Part shown: positions 1 through 4,950 of the stretch, piece by piece
How the letters are laid out: every line of letters starts with the position of its first letter
Position numbering within the stretch: position 1 is the first letter of the stretch
DNA from: an uncultured Erysipelotrichaceae bacterium
GTDB lineage: Bacteria; Bacillota_I; Bacilli_A; Erysipelotrichales; Erysipelotrichaceae
NCBI GenBank assembly: GCA_902782955.1
Contig: CACZPD010000178.1
Coordinates: forward strand, 1 to 5,063
Reading direction: 5' to 3'
DNA: 5,063 bases
Notes under the pieces: generated by a model
Databases searched by the model: none
Told to the model about the DNA's origin: nothing
Seen by the model: the letters and a program-made list of their open reading frames with translations, nothing else
Program-made: the position numbers and the translations under genes

Positions 1-462
1 CTTTGCGATCTTCATGGCAAGTGTTTTGTCCTTCATCGGGATCAGGCCGAGCGCAAATGAACGGTAGTTCCTGCTGGATATGCAGGTGCCGATGTATTTT
101 TGGGCAAAATCCCGCCATTCCTCTTCGAGCATAGCGTCCGGTGTTCCTTCGGTCACGCAGAGTTCATCCGCCTGTTCCGTCAGCATCTTCCGTATTTTTT
201 TCCTGCTTGTGAAAAGGGGCGTTTCCCTGCAGTACATCTGCAGAAAGAGCCATGCCCGGATAAAGCGGTCAACGGGATATTCATTTGACATGTCAAAACG
301 CTTCTGAAACAGCTCGTACAGTCTTTCATCTGCTTCGGTATGTTCCTGTGCCAGGATCGTTTTCAGGCATTCCTCCCGTTTTGCGGGATCTTCAGTTTCA
401 TAGTAATGTGACGGCCAGTCTTCCAGAAGACCGGTCTGTTTTTCTTTTGTATTCAGCAGCAT
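1..462 (-). CDS. Hypothetical protein, N-terminal 154 residues (gene continues past left edge)
   Basis: The frame is open from an ATG at 462 down to base 1 with no stop, so the C-terminus is missing. The visible 154 residues are soluble, charged and probably mostly helical, with no signal peptide, membrane segment or cofactor motif. Recognisable blocks are an acidic/aromatic N-terminus (EDWPSHYYETEDPAKRE, about 14-30), a central VDRFIRAWLFLQMY segment (64-77) and SRNYRSFALGLIPMKDKTLAMKIAK (130-154). From memory this pattern resembles small uncharacterised Firmicutes families such as DUF6553, but I cannot confirm that and assign no function. The start is chosen because the only nearby alternative ATG (at 471, overlapping the -10 box) is in another frame and meets a stop after five codons. 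The gene lies just downstream of the CobW-operon terminator and has its own promoter, so it is probably a separate unit. There is no Shine-Dalgarno sequence ahead of the ATG. Confidence 0.75.
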   Translation of the reverse strand, partial: MLLNTKEKQTGLLEDWPSHYYETEDPAKREECLKTILAQEHTEADERLYELFQKRFDMSNEYPVDRFIRAWLFLQMYCRETPLFTSRKKIRKMLTEQADELCVTEGTPDAMLEEEWRDFAQKYIGTCISSRNYRSFALGLIPMKDKTLAMKIAK

Positions 463-468
463 GATTCC

Positions 469-479
469 ATTTTAGCACA
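469..479 (-). promoter_or_regulatory. Extended -10 promoter, probably giving a leaderless transcript
   Basis: On the minus strand the bases read TGTGCTAAAAT, an extended -10 (TGnnn followed by TAAAAT, close to TATAAT). The box ends six bases before the ATG at 462, so transcription would start at or within a base or two of the start codon. The place for a -35 box falls inside the upstream terminator hairpin and shows no TTGACA-like sequence. The same 11 bases at the same distance precede the gene starting at 4789. Confidence 0.6.
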
Positions 480-506
480 AAAGAAAACGGCTTCGTTGAA
501 GCCGTT
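479..506 (-). terminator. Intrinsic terminator of the CobW operon
   Basis: Read on the minus strand, AACGGCTTC (506-498 side) and GAAGCCGTT (494-486 side) form a perfect 9-bp stem with a 3-base loop, followed by TTTTCTTTTG. The stem begins within the TAA stop codon (505-507) of the second CobW gene, so there is essentially no 3' untranslated sequence. The U-tract runs directly into the next gene's -10 element. Confidence 0.85.
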
Positions 507-1449
507 AACTGAAATATACATACGGATCTGCGGGCGGTGTATAACGGGTTGCCCTTGTGGCATACAGAACTACTGTTTTTGCCATACCGTCTTCGATCGG
601 AATTGCTTTCAGGGTTCCTTCCACTTCGATCCAGTCACCCAGTTTCATTTCCCAGATCTTAACGCCGGTCACTGTAATACCGCACAGGCTGGTATCCTGC
701 TCGCAGCAGACCATCGCACGTCTTCCCATGATGAATGTCTGCTTGTATCCGGGAATGTTTTCCGCGTACATGCCGCGCAGGATGGCTTTCTTACCGTCAT
801 AGCGCTCCGGATTTTCAACCGCGTCCATATACCAGAGTCCGTAATCATCATCTTTGATGTCCAGGACTTCCTGATTGATGTCGAAGGGAAGGATGCCGCT
901 TTTCATTTTAACCTGCGCGCCGAAGGCACCTTCATAGAAGATCTGCGCACGGCGGTTGATCGCCTTGATGTTTCCTCTCAGCATGCCTCCGTTTGTGTCT
1001 TCCGTGCACCGGTTGACAATGATCGTATCGCTCCAGCGCAGCTGTTCAAACATCAGGGAACGCATGGCGTTGATATAGAGTTCAAACGTGGTGGCGTCAA
1101 CGGTCGTCAGGATCTGTACAACAGGCCAGAAATTCGGCATGTTGGAAAGAAACAGTTCCCTGACAGGCTCAGTGCCGTTGTATTCCAGCATGACCTGGTT
1201 CGGATGATAGACCGTATCCAGTTCACGCATTCTTTCCGGTGTCAGATCATCGATGTTGTCGAAATGTTCATGGAAGGCATTATGCTCTTCCAGAAAGGCT
1301 GCATCAAATTCTTCTTCACCTTCCTCAAACGTGATGATCAGCGTACGGTCTGTTCCTTCCATGAAACCCGGATCATTCAGGGTATCCTTGATCAGCGTTG
1401 TTTTCCCGCTGTCAAGAAATCCGGTAAACAGATAAACAGGACAGGCCAT
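505..1449 (-). CDS. CobW-type P-loop GTPase fused to a YcgQ/TIGR03943-like C-terminal domain
   Basis: 314 residues. The N-terminal half is a CobW/COG0523 GTPase domain. Walker A is GFLDSGKTT (10-18), preceded by a hydrophobic strand (VYLFTG); EYNGTEP (89-95) corresponds to the family's E-x-x-G switch region; NRCT (146-149) sits where NKxD is expected. The CxCC metal-site motif of true CobW metallochaperones is absent, as are the His-rich linker and CobW C-terminal domain. Instead residues about 218-285 (GKKAILRGMY, FIMGRRAMVCCEQD, GITV, GDWIEVEGTL) resemble the C-terminal domain of the YcgQ/DUF1980 (TIGR03943) family, with its R-x-hydrophobic-CC-x-x-D core (CC at 248-249). No signal peptide is visible, so the protein is probably cytoplasmic. 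The start overlaps the upstream CobW stop as TAATG with GGGGTGA four bases upstream, implying translational coupling. The role is inferred to be metal handling together with the first GTPase. The GTPase call is firm, the C-terminal match is by eye, and the substrate is unknown. Confidence 0.85.
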   Translation of the reverse strand: MACPVYLFTGFLDSGKTTLIKDTLNDPGFMEGTDRTLIITFEEGEEEFDAAFLEEHNAFHEHFDNIDDLTPERMRELDTVYHPNQVMLEYNGTEPVRELFLSNMPNFWPVVQILTTVDATTFELYINAMRSLMFEQLRWSDTIIVNRCTEDTNGGMLRGNIKAINRRAQIFYEGAFGAQVKMKSGILPFDINQEVLDIKDDDYGLWYMDAVENPERYDGKKAILRGMYAENIPGYKQTFIMGRRAMVCCEQDTSLCGITVTGVKIWEMKLGDWIEVEGTLKAIPIEDGMAKTVVLYATRATRYTPPADPYVYFS

Positions 1450-1460
1450 TATTTCACCCC
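1447..1460 (-). promoter_or_regulatory. Coupled stop/start (TAATG) with Shine-Dalgarno between the two CobW genes
   Basis: On the minus strand the sequence reads GGGGTGAAATAATG. The TAA of the first gene (1451-1449) and the ATG of the second (1449-1447) share one base. The GGGGTGA at 1460-1454 lies inside the last codons of the first gene and serves as the ribosome binding site. This arrangement is typical of translational coupling and fixes the second gene's start. Confidence 0.85.
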
Positions 1461-2717
1461 GAAGATATCCTTGATCAGGTCAATATCGATCTTTTCGCCG
1501 ATGACAGTGATCAGACCAGTATAAGCCGGCGCGCCTTTGCGGATATCCGCGTCGCCCGGTACATAGTCGAAGAACAGCCATTCATGCGCATCTGTCGGGA
1601 CGATGCCCTTAGCCCGGATAATGGATTCCGGCAGCTTTGCCAGGGCAGCGCGGAGGTCTTCCTCGCTGTAATGGTTGATGGTCTCGATACCGACGGAATC
1701 AAAGATCTCGTCTGCGTCATGGTCATGATGATGGTGATGATGGTGGTGATGGTGTTCATCGCTGCCGATACGGATCCTGTTTCCTTCGCTGAGACCTTCA
1801 TTTGCGGCTTTCTCATCGATGCGTGAACCATGGTGATGGTGGTGTTCATGCTCATCCTCGTCATCGTCGTCATGGTCGTGGTGGTGATGTTCGTGTTCAT
1901 CTTCATCGTCGTCGTCATGGTCGTGGTGATGGTGGTGCTCATGCTCATCTTCGTCATCGTCGTCATGGTCGTGGTGATGGTGGTGCTCATGTTCATCCTC
2001 GTCATCGTCGTCATGGTCGTGGTGATGGTGGTGCTCATGTTCATCTTCATCATCGTCGTCATGGTCGTGGTGATGATGGTGCTCGTGTTCGTCTTCATCC
2101 TCGTCATCATCCAGTTCCGGGAATCCGTCTGTGGATCCTTCCATGGCATCGATGATCGCCTGGGCGCTCAGCTCATCCCACGGTGTCGTGATGATGCGGA
2201 CAGATTCATTGAGTTCACGGATGATATCGATGTCTTTCTGCAGTTTTTCAGCGTCTACTTCCTGTGTTCTGGAAAGAATGACACATGCGGCAGTCGCGAT
2301 CTGATCATCAAAGAATTCCTTGAAGTTTTTGTGATATACCGCACATCTCTTCGCGTCTACGACTGTGCTGTAGCTGTTCAGCTCAACACCGTCGACTGAC
2401 TGGATGGCTTTCAGGATATCGGACAGCTTTCCGACTCCCGAAGGTTCGATGATGATGTGATCCGGTTCGTATGTTTCGATGACTTTCTGAAGCGCTGCTT
2501 CAAAATCACCTTTGAGCGTGCAGCAGATACATCCGCTGTTGATCTCTGTGATCTCGATTCCGGCTTCCTTCAGGAAACCGCCGTCAATACCGATCTCTCC
2601 GAATTCATTTTCTACCAGGACGATCTTCTGTCCGGCATATACTTCTTTAATCAGTTTCTGGATCAGTGTCGTTTTCCCGGCACCCAGAAATCCTGAAATA
2701 ACATCTACTTTTGACAT
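1449..2717 (-). CDS. CobW/COG0523 metal-chaperone GTPase with expanded Asp/Glu/His repeat linker
   Basis: 422 residues. The GTPase domain spans about 1-195: Walker A GFLGAGKTT (9-17), ENEFGEIGID (36-45), the metal-binding CICC motif (63-66), EPSG (91-94), and SRTQ (149-152) in place of the usual NKxD. Residues 202-296 are a nearly pure Asp/Glu/His linker of tandem 16-residue units, followed by a short spacer and ten consecutive histidines (322-331). The CobW C-terminal domain follows (about 335-422, including ESIIRAKGIV). The family is known to move zinc or other metals into client proteins using GTP (YciC, ZNG1 and relatives); zinc is the likeliest metal here, by family and histidine content. 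The start at 2717 is chosen over an in-frame ATG at 2810 because AGAAGG lies seven bases upstream, the product then begins at the conserved strand before Walker A, and a good -10 box lies between the two ATGs. First gene of a two-gene operon. I see no Zur-type palindrome upstream. Confidence 0.93.
   Translation of the reverse strand: MSKVDVISGFLGAGKTTLIQKLIKEVYAGQKIVLVENEFGEIGIDGGFLKEAGIEITEINSGCICCTLKGDFEAALQKVIETYEPDHIIIEPSGVGKLSDILKAIQSVDGVELNSYSTVVDAKRCAVYHKNFKEFFDDQIATAACVILSRTQEVDAEKLQKDIDIIRELNESVRIITTPWDELSAQAIIDAMEGSTDGFPELDDDEDEDEHEHHHHHDHDDDDEDEHEHHHHHDHDDDDEDEHEHHHHHDHDDDDEDEHEHHHHHDHDDDDEDEHEHHHHDHDDDDEDEHEHHHHHGSRIDEKAANEGLSEGNRIRIGSDEHHHHHHHHHHDHDADEIFDSVGIETINHYSEEDLRAALAKLPESIIRAKGIVPTDAHEWLFFDYVPGDADIRKGAPAYTGLITVIGEKIDIDLIKDIFGVK
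1725..1754 (-). repeat. Ten-histidine run in the CobW linker
   Basis: Ten consecutive CAT/CAC codons encode residues 322-331, followed by Asp-His-Asp. The run is separated from the main repeat tract by about 25 ordinary residues (GSRIDEKAANEGLSEGNRIR and a few more). It is a probable second metal-binding patch right before the CobW C-terminal domain. Confidence 0.9.
1830..2114 (-). repeat. 48-bp tandem repeat encoding a 16-residue Asp/Glu/His unit
   Basis: Three full 48-bp units lie at 1917-1964, 1965-2012 and 2013-2060. A 45-bp unit lacking one His codon lies at 1872-1916, with diverged partial units at both ends (1830-1871 and 2061-2114), giving about six in all. Each full unit encodes DDDDEDEHEHHHHHDH. 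Any two of the three full units differ at only two bases, all third-codon-position GAA/GAG or GAT/GAC changes, so the peptide is identical. This indicates recent in-frame expansion with the protein sequence maintained. The tract lies between the GTPase and C-terminal domains of the CobW protein. Confidence 0.95.
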
Positions 2718-2724
2718 ATTTGTA

Positions 2725-2730
2725 CCTTCT
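2725..2730 (-). promoter_or_regulatory. Ribosome binding site deciding the CobW start
   Basis: AGAAGG on the minus strand lies seven bases ahead of the ATG at 2717. No comparable site precedes the upstream in-frame ATG codons at 2747 and 2810, so 2717 is the start used in this annotation. Confidence 0.8.
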
Positions 2731-2745
2731 TTCACTTCGGTATTC

Positions 2746-2773
2746 ATTATACTCCAATCCGATGTTTTACAAA
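2746..2773 (-). promoter_or_regulatory. Promoter of the CobW operon
   Basis: A perfect TATAAT -10 box lies at 2751-2746 on the minus strand, with a weak -35 candidate TTTGTA/TTGTAA about 15-16 bases upstream (2767-2773). It would give a leader of about 20 bases containing the AGAAGG site. No clear inverted repeat resembling a Zur or other metalloregulator operator is visible around it. Confidence 0.65.
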
Positions 2774-2811
2774 GAAAAATGCTTTGAAGGAAAATGAAGC
2801 CCTTTACCATG

Positions 2812-2834
2812 TATAATTAGACAAAACAGGGGTG
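2812..2834 (+). promoter_or_regulatory. -10 box and ribosome binding site of the MFS transporter gene
   Basis: TATAAT at 2812-2817, directly preceded by TG, is a good -10 box. No -35 hexamer sits at standard spacing; TTGAAG at 2784-2789 is 22 bases away. AGGGGTG at 2828-2834 is the Shine-Dalgarno, five bases from AGGGG to the ATG at 2838. The transcript leader would be only about 14 bases. It is divergent from the CobW promoter, with about 60 bases between the two -10 boxes. Confidence 0.6.
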
Positions 2835-2837
2835 CTT

Positions 2838-4040
2838 ATGAATACTGTCACAAGAAAAGAGTTTATAGGCTTCAGTCTGCTGGATGCGCTGTTCTGGGGA
2901 TATTTTGCGGCTTTTGCGGGTTATATCACCAGTTATATGCTGGCATCCGGTATGAGCAGTTCCATGCTGAGTATCGTACTCGCGGTATATATGCTGATGG
3001 CATTCTGCGGGGCGTTCTTCTGGGGCGGATTGTGTGACCGTCTCGGGACAAACAAAAAAGTATTTATTCCGGAATTCACCGGTGTCGTACTGATCTCCGC
3101 AGCCATTTATTTTATGGCTTCCAGAAATATATGGATCACCGCCTGTCTGTATCCTTTTCTCGGTTTTCTGATGGCACCGCTGGGATCCAACCTGGACGGA
3201 TGGATGCTCAGGGCATTTCATAACGACGCGAATACTTACGGACGCTCGAGATCTCTTGGTTCCGTAGGTTACGCAGTCGTAATGCTGATTGCCGGTCAGC
3301 TGATCAATATATTCGGATATAAAGTAATTATCTTCTCATCCATGGTGATCGCGGCGTGCCTTCTCGCGCTTGCTTTCAGCATGCGGGAAGAAGCATTTGT
3401 CTCCGCAAAAAAGAAATCAGAAGGGAAGAAGCCGAATATTAAAGACCTTCTGAAAGTGAAGCCTTATATGTTTATGATCATTGTCCTGTTTGTGACAGGC
3501 ATTTCCATTTCTCCCGTGAACAATCTGAAGATCGTATTCATGGAATCGGTAGGGGGAGATGTCAGCTCACTGGGGCTGGATGCATTTATCGGTGTCATGA
3601 TTCAGGCCGTATTCATTTTTATATCCGGCCGTCTCAGGTCCATTCCGCCGTATATCCGGCTTCTGTTTTCAGCTGTCTGTACGATGGTCACTCTGATCAT
3701 GATCTTCCTGGCTGTCAATCCGTTCATGATCATGGCCGGAACGGTCATGAATAATATCAGCTACGGTGTGATCCTGCCGACCAGCAGACAGATCACGGAA
3801 AAGAGCGTTGCGCCGGAACAGAAAAATACCGCCTTCAGTATTTCCGACGCGGTATTCGGCAGTTTTGCCGGTGTATTCGCACTGTCTTACAGCGGTATTC
3901 TGATGGATGCTTTCGGTGCCCGTTCCGTAGCGCTTCTCGGTATCTGCCTGATGATCATCCCGGTCGTAATGACAGGAACTGCGATCTACCAGGCAAATAA
4001 AGAACTGTTCCGGGGATTGTTTCAGAGAAGGAAAGCCTAG
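2838..4040 (+). CDS. Major facilitator superfamily transporter
   Basis: 400 residues, the usual size for a 12-helix MFS permease. Hydrophobic segments are visible at about 9-34, 42-62, 77-93, 97-116, 139-158, 162-181, 209-227, 245-264, 273-292, 295-315, 333-353 and 362-384. The basic loop KKKSEGKK (191-198) separates the two six-helix halves. The loop after helix 2 carries GGLCDRLGTNKK (63-74), the MFS motif A pattern G-x-x-x-D-R-x-G-x-x-(K/R)-(K/R). The segment YGRSRSLGSVGYA (134-146) resembles the YGxxRxxGSxGY signature of the LacY/nucleoside-symporter-like branch (MFS_1_like). The substrate cannot be read from the sequence. The start is ATG 2838 with AGGGG upstream; a GTG at 2832 is in frame but overlaps the ribosome binding site. 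The gene ends in a CTAG shared with the opposing gene. Its divergent placement beside the CobW operon is weak evidence for any functional link. Confidence 0.92.
   Translation: MNTVTRKEFIGFSLLDALFWGYFAAFAGYITSYMLASGMSSSMLSIVLAVYMLMAFCGAFFWGGLCDRLGTNKKVFIPEFTGVVLISAAIYFMASRNIWITACLYPFLGFLMAPLGSNLDGWMLRAFHNDANTYGRSRSLGSVGYAVVMLIAGQLINIFGYKVIIFSSMVIAACLLALAFSMREEAFVSAKKKSEGKKPNIKDLLKVKPYMFMIIVLFVTGISISPVNNLKIVFMESVGGDVSSLGLDAFIGVMIQAVFIFISGRLRSIPPYIRLLFSAVCTMVTLIMIFLAVNPFMIMAGTVMNNISYGVILPTSRQITEKSVAPEQKNTAFSISDAVFGSFAGVFALSYSGILMDAFGARSVALLGICLMIIPVVMTGTAIYQANKELFRGLFQRRKA
4037..4040. other. CTAG palindrome serving as stop codon on both strands
   Basis: The plus-strand MFS gene stops with TAG at 4038-4040 and the minus-strand GNAT-like gene stops with TAG at 4039-4037. 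The two convergent genes overlap by these four bases. No intrinsic terminator with a U-tract is evident near the junction in either direction, so transcripts may run into the opposing gene. Confidence 0.9.
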
Positions 4041-4789
4041 ATCATCTGATAGACTGTTTTCCGGCAGGCAAACCAGAGCAGGGAACCGTCTTCAACCGGT
4101 TCGCTTGTTTCCAGCCTGAGCGGGGTAAAGCCAAGTCTGCGCACGATCTCCGCATTCAGAAGACGCGCCGGCTCATCACGCATGCTGTAGATATACGGCC
4201 GGTCGGTCTTATCTTCCCCGTAGCATGCCACATCCGGATCCAGTGACATTGCCGTATAAATCGTGATGGATCCGTACTTATCACTGAGAAACTGTTCAAG
4301 CTGTTCGCTGCAGGAACGGAATAATCCCCTCCGGCGGACAGCTTTTGTTGTATACGCGCTTCCGTAAATACAGATGATGCCGCTGTGATTCTGCCTGATC
4401 TCTTCATCGTACAGGGAACGCAGGATCTCTGTTTCCCAGAACAGCCAGTCGCTTTCCTGCTCAAAATGATCCTGGACGTCTGCGTTATACAATTCCCGGC
4501 AGGGAAATGTATATGCGGAAAGATCTGCGCAGAGTTTCATCGAATCATCATATGCGAAGACGATGTTCAAATGGACGGCATGGCCGCCTTCTAAAGTCTC
4601 TGCATCGATCCGCTGCCCGTCTTCGGACAGCCATGGAAAACTGAGTGTGCAGAATGTATAGCTGCCTGCTGTTTCTGTCCGGAAACTGCATCCCCAGGCA
4701 TGAGAAGCACAGGCTTCTGCCATTGTTTCCGGGGAGGCGGGGAGAATATCTTCCAGAAAGTCCAGTGTTTTTGATAAATGTGGATTCAT
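4037..4789 (-). CDS. GNAT-like N-acetyltransferase-fold protein, function unknown
   Basis: 250 residues, soluble, with no signal peptide or membrane helix. The C-terminal half looks like a GNAT acetyltransferase. A beta-strand IICIYGSAYTTKAV (138-151) runs into RRRGLFRSCSEQLEQFL (152-168), which fits the acetyl-CoA-binding motif A (R/Q-x-x-G-x-(G/A) then a helix), although the second glycine is replaced (RRGLFR). Later NAEIVRRLGF (212-221) matches the 'x-x-LGF' motif near the end of many GNAT domains. The N-terminal 130 residues, rich in Trp, Cys and acidic residues, are not recognised. Acceptor substrate unknown. The start at 4789 is preferred because the alternative ATG at 4798 is out of frame and stops after three codons. 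The start lies six bases from an extended -10 box with no Shine-Dalgarno. It converges on the MFS gene with a 4-base overlap. An insertion-element end lies about 140 bases upstream. The acetyltransferase call is moderate. Confidence 0.75.
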   Translation of the reverse strand: MNPHLSKTLDFLEDILPASPETMAEACASHAWGCSFRTETAGSYTFCTLSFPWLSEDGQRIDAETLEGGHAVHLNIVFAYDDSMKLCADLSAYTFPCRELYNADVQDHFEQESDWLFWETEILRSLYDEEIRQNHSGIICIYGSAYTTKAVRRRGLFRSCSEQLEQFLSDKYGSITIYTAMSLDPDVACYGEDKTDRPYIYSMRDEPARLLNAEIVRRLGFTPLRLETSEPVEDGSLLWFACRKTVYQMI

Positions 4790-4795
4790 GAATGC

Positions 4796-4806
4796 ATTTT
4801 AGCACA
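4796..4806 (-). promoter_or_regulatory. Extended -10 promoter, probably giving a leaderless transcript
   Basis: On the minus strand the bases read TGTGCTAAAAT, identical to the box at 469-479, again ending six bases before the ATG (4789). A TTGACT lies upstream (4820-4825 on the plus strand read in reverse), but the 21-base spacer is too long for a standard -35, so the extended -10 is probably what drives the promoter. Confidence 0.6.
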
Positions 4807-4826
4807 GAAATTCGATAACTTAAGTC

Positions 4827-4859
4827 AAGGGAAAATCGTATAGAAAAAGGATTTCCCTT
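4827..4859. repeat. Imperfect inverted repeat between the GNAT-like gene and the IS110 transposase end
   Basis: AAGGGAAAATC at 4827-4837 pairs with GATTTCCCTT at 4850-4859, leaving one A bulged and a 12-base A-rich loop. It could be a weak hairpin, a terminator for incoming insertion-element transcription, or an end structure of that element. Nothing in this stretch (4807-4930) looks coding. Confidence 0.45.
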
Positions 4860-4886
4860 TTCCTTTATCAAGACCACGACGAAAAT

Positions 4887-4901
4887 GGGAGAGGCTCTCC
4901 C
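4887..4901. terminator. GC-rich hairpin downstream of the transposase, possible terminator
   Basis: GGGAGAGGCTCTCCC is a near-perfect palindrome (7-bp arms around one base, realistically 6 bp with a 3-base loop). In the transposase direction (minus) it is followed by ATTTTCG, a short U-tract, so a weak terminator is possible. It could instead be a structural element of the insertion element's right end. Confidence 0.4.
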
Positions 4902-4950
4902 AATTCGCTTTCAAATGATTTATAATTCGCTTAGGAACGGTATAATTCGC
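4902..4950. repeat. Three spaced AATTCGC repeats at the transposase 3' end
   Basis: AATTCGC occurs at 4902-4908, 4924-4930 and 4944-4950 on the plus strand, 22 and 20 bases apart. The last two are part of the exact 10-mer TATAATTCGC (4921-4930 and 4941-4950), which straddles the transposase stop codon. This roughly two-helical-turn spacing could mark protein-binding repeats near the element end or a small local duplication. Confidence 0.6.

Noticed and set aside
496..1524. Long plus-strand open frame of 342 codons opposite the second CobW gene
   Set aside because: It is antisense to a clear GTPase gene, has no family resemblance, and is open because of the codon composition of the real gene.
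1830..2114. Regular repeats as a CRISPR array
   Set aside because: The 48-bp units are directly adjacent with no unique spacers and are in frame within a coding sequence.
1511..2149. Minus-strand Met/Thr-rich frame overlapping the CobW linker
   Set aside because: A frame-shifted reading of the same 48-bp repeats, not a gene.
1802..2399. Plus-strand frames opposite the repeat tract encoding Val/Met-rich and Arg/His-rich low-complexity peptides
   Set aside because: They are mirror images of the GAT/GAC/CAT/CAC codon repeats; no ribosome binding site or independent signal, although the Val/Met frame superficially looks like membrane helices.
2718..2810. 31-residue N-terminal extension of the CobW protein from the ATG at 2810
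   Set aside because: It would begin upstream of the -10 box and overlap the transporter promoter, has no ribosome binding site, and adds residues before the conserved first strand.
2740..2830. Zur-type zinc operator or riboswitch upstream of the CobW operon
   Set aside because: No palindrome near the -10/-35 resembling the known Firmicutes zinc box, and the leader is only about 20 bases, too short for a riboswitch.
2817..3221. Minus-strand 134-codon frame within the 5' part of the transporter
   Set aside because: Antisense to the clearly real MFS coding sequence; Gln/His-rich composition typical of a shadow.
4548..4877. Minus-strand 109-codon frame overlapping the GNAT-like start and the noncoding gap
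   Set aside because: It overlaps the real gene in another frame; its first 40 codons come from the A/T-rich structured intergenic DNA and lack a ribosome binding site.
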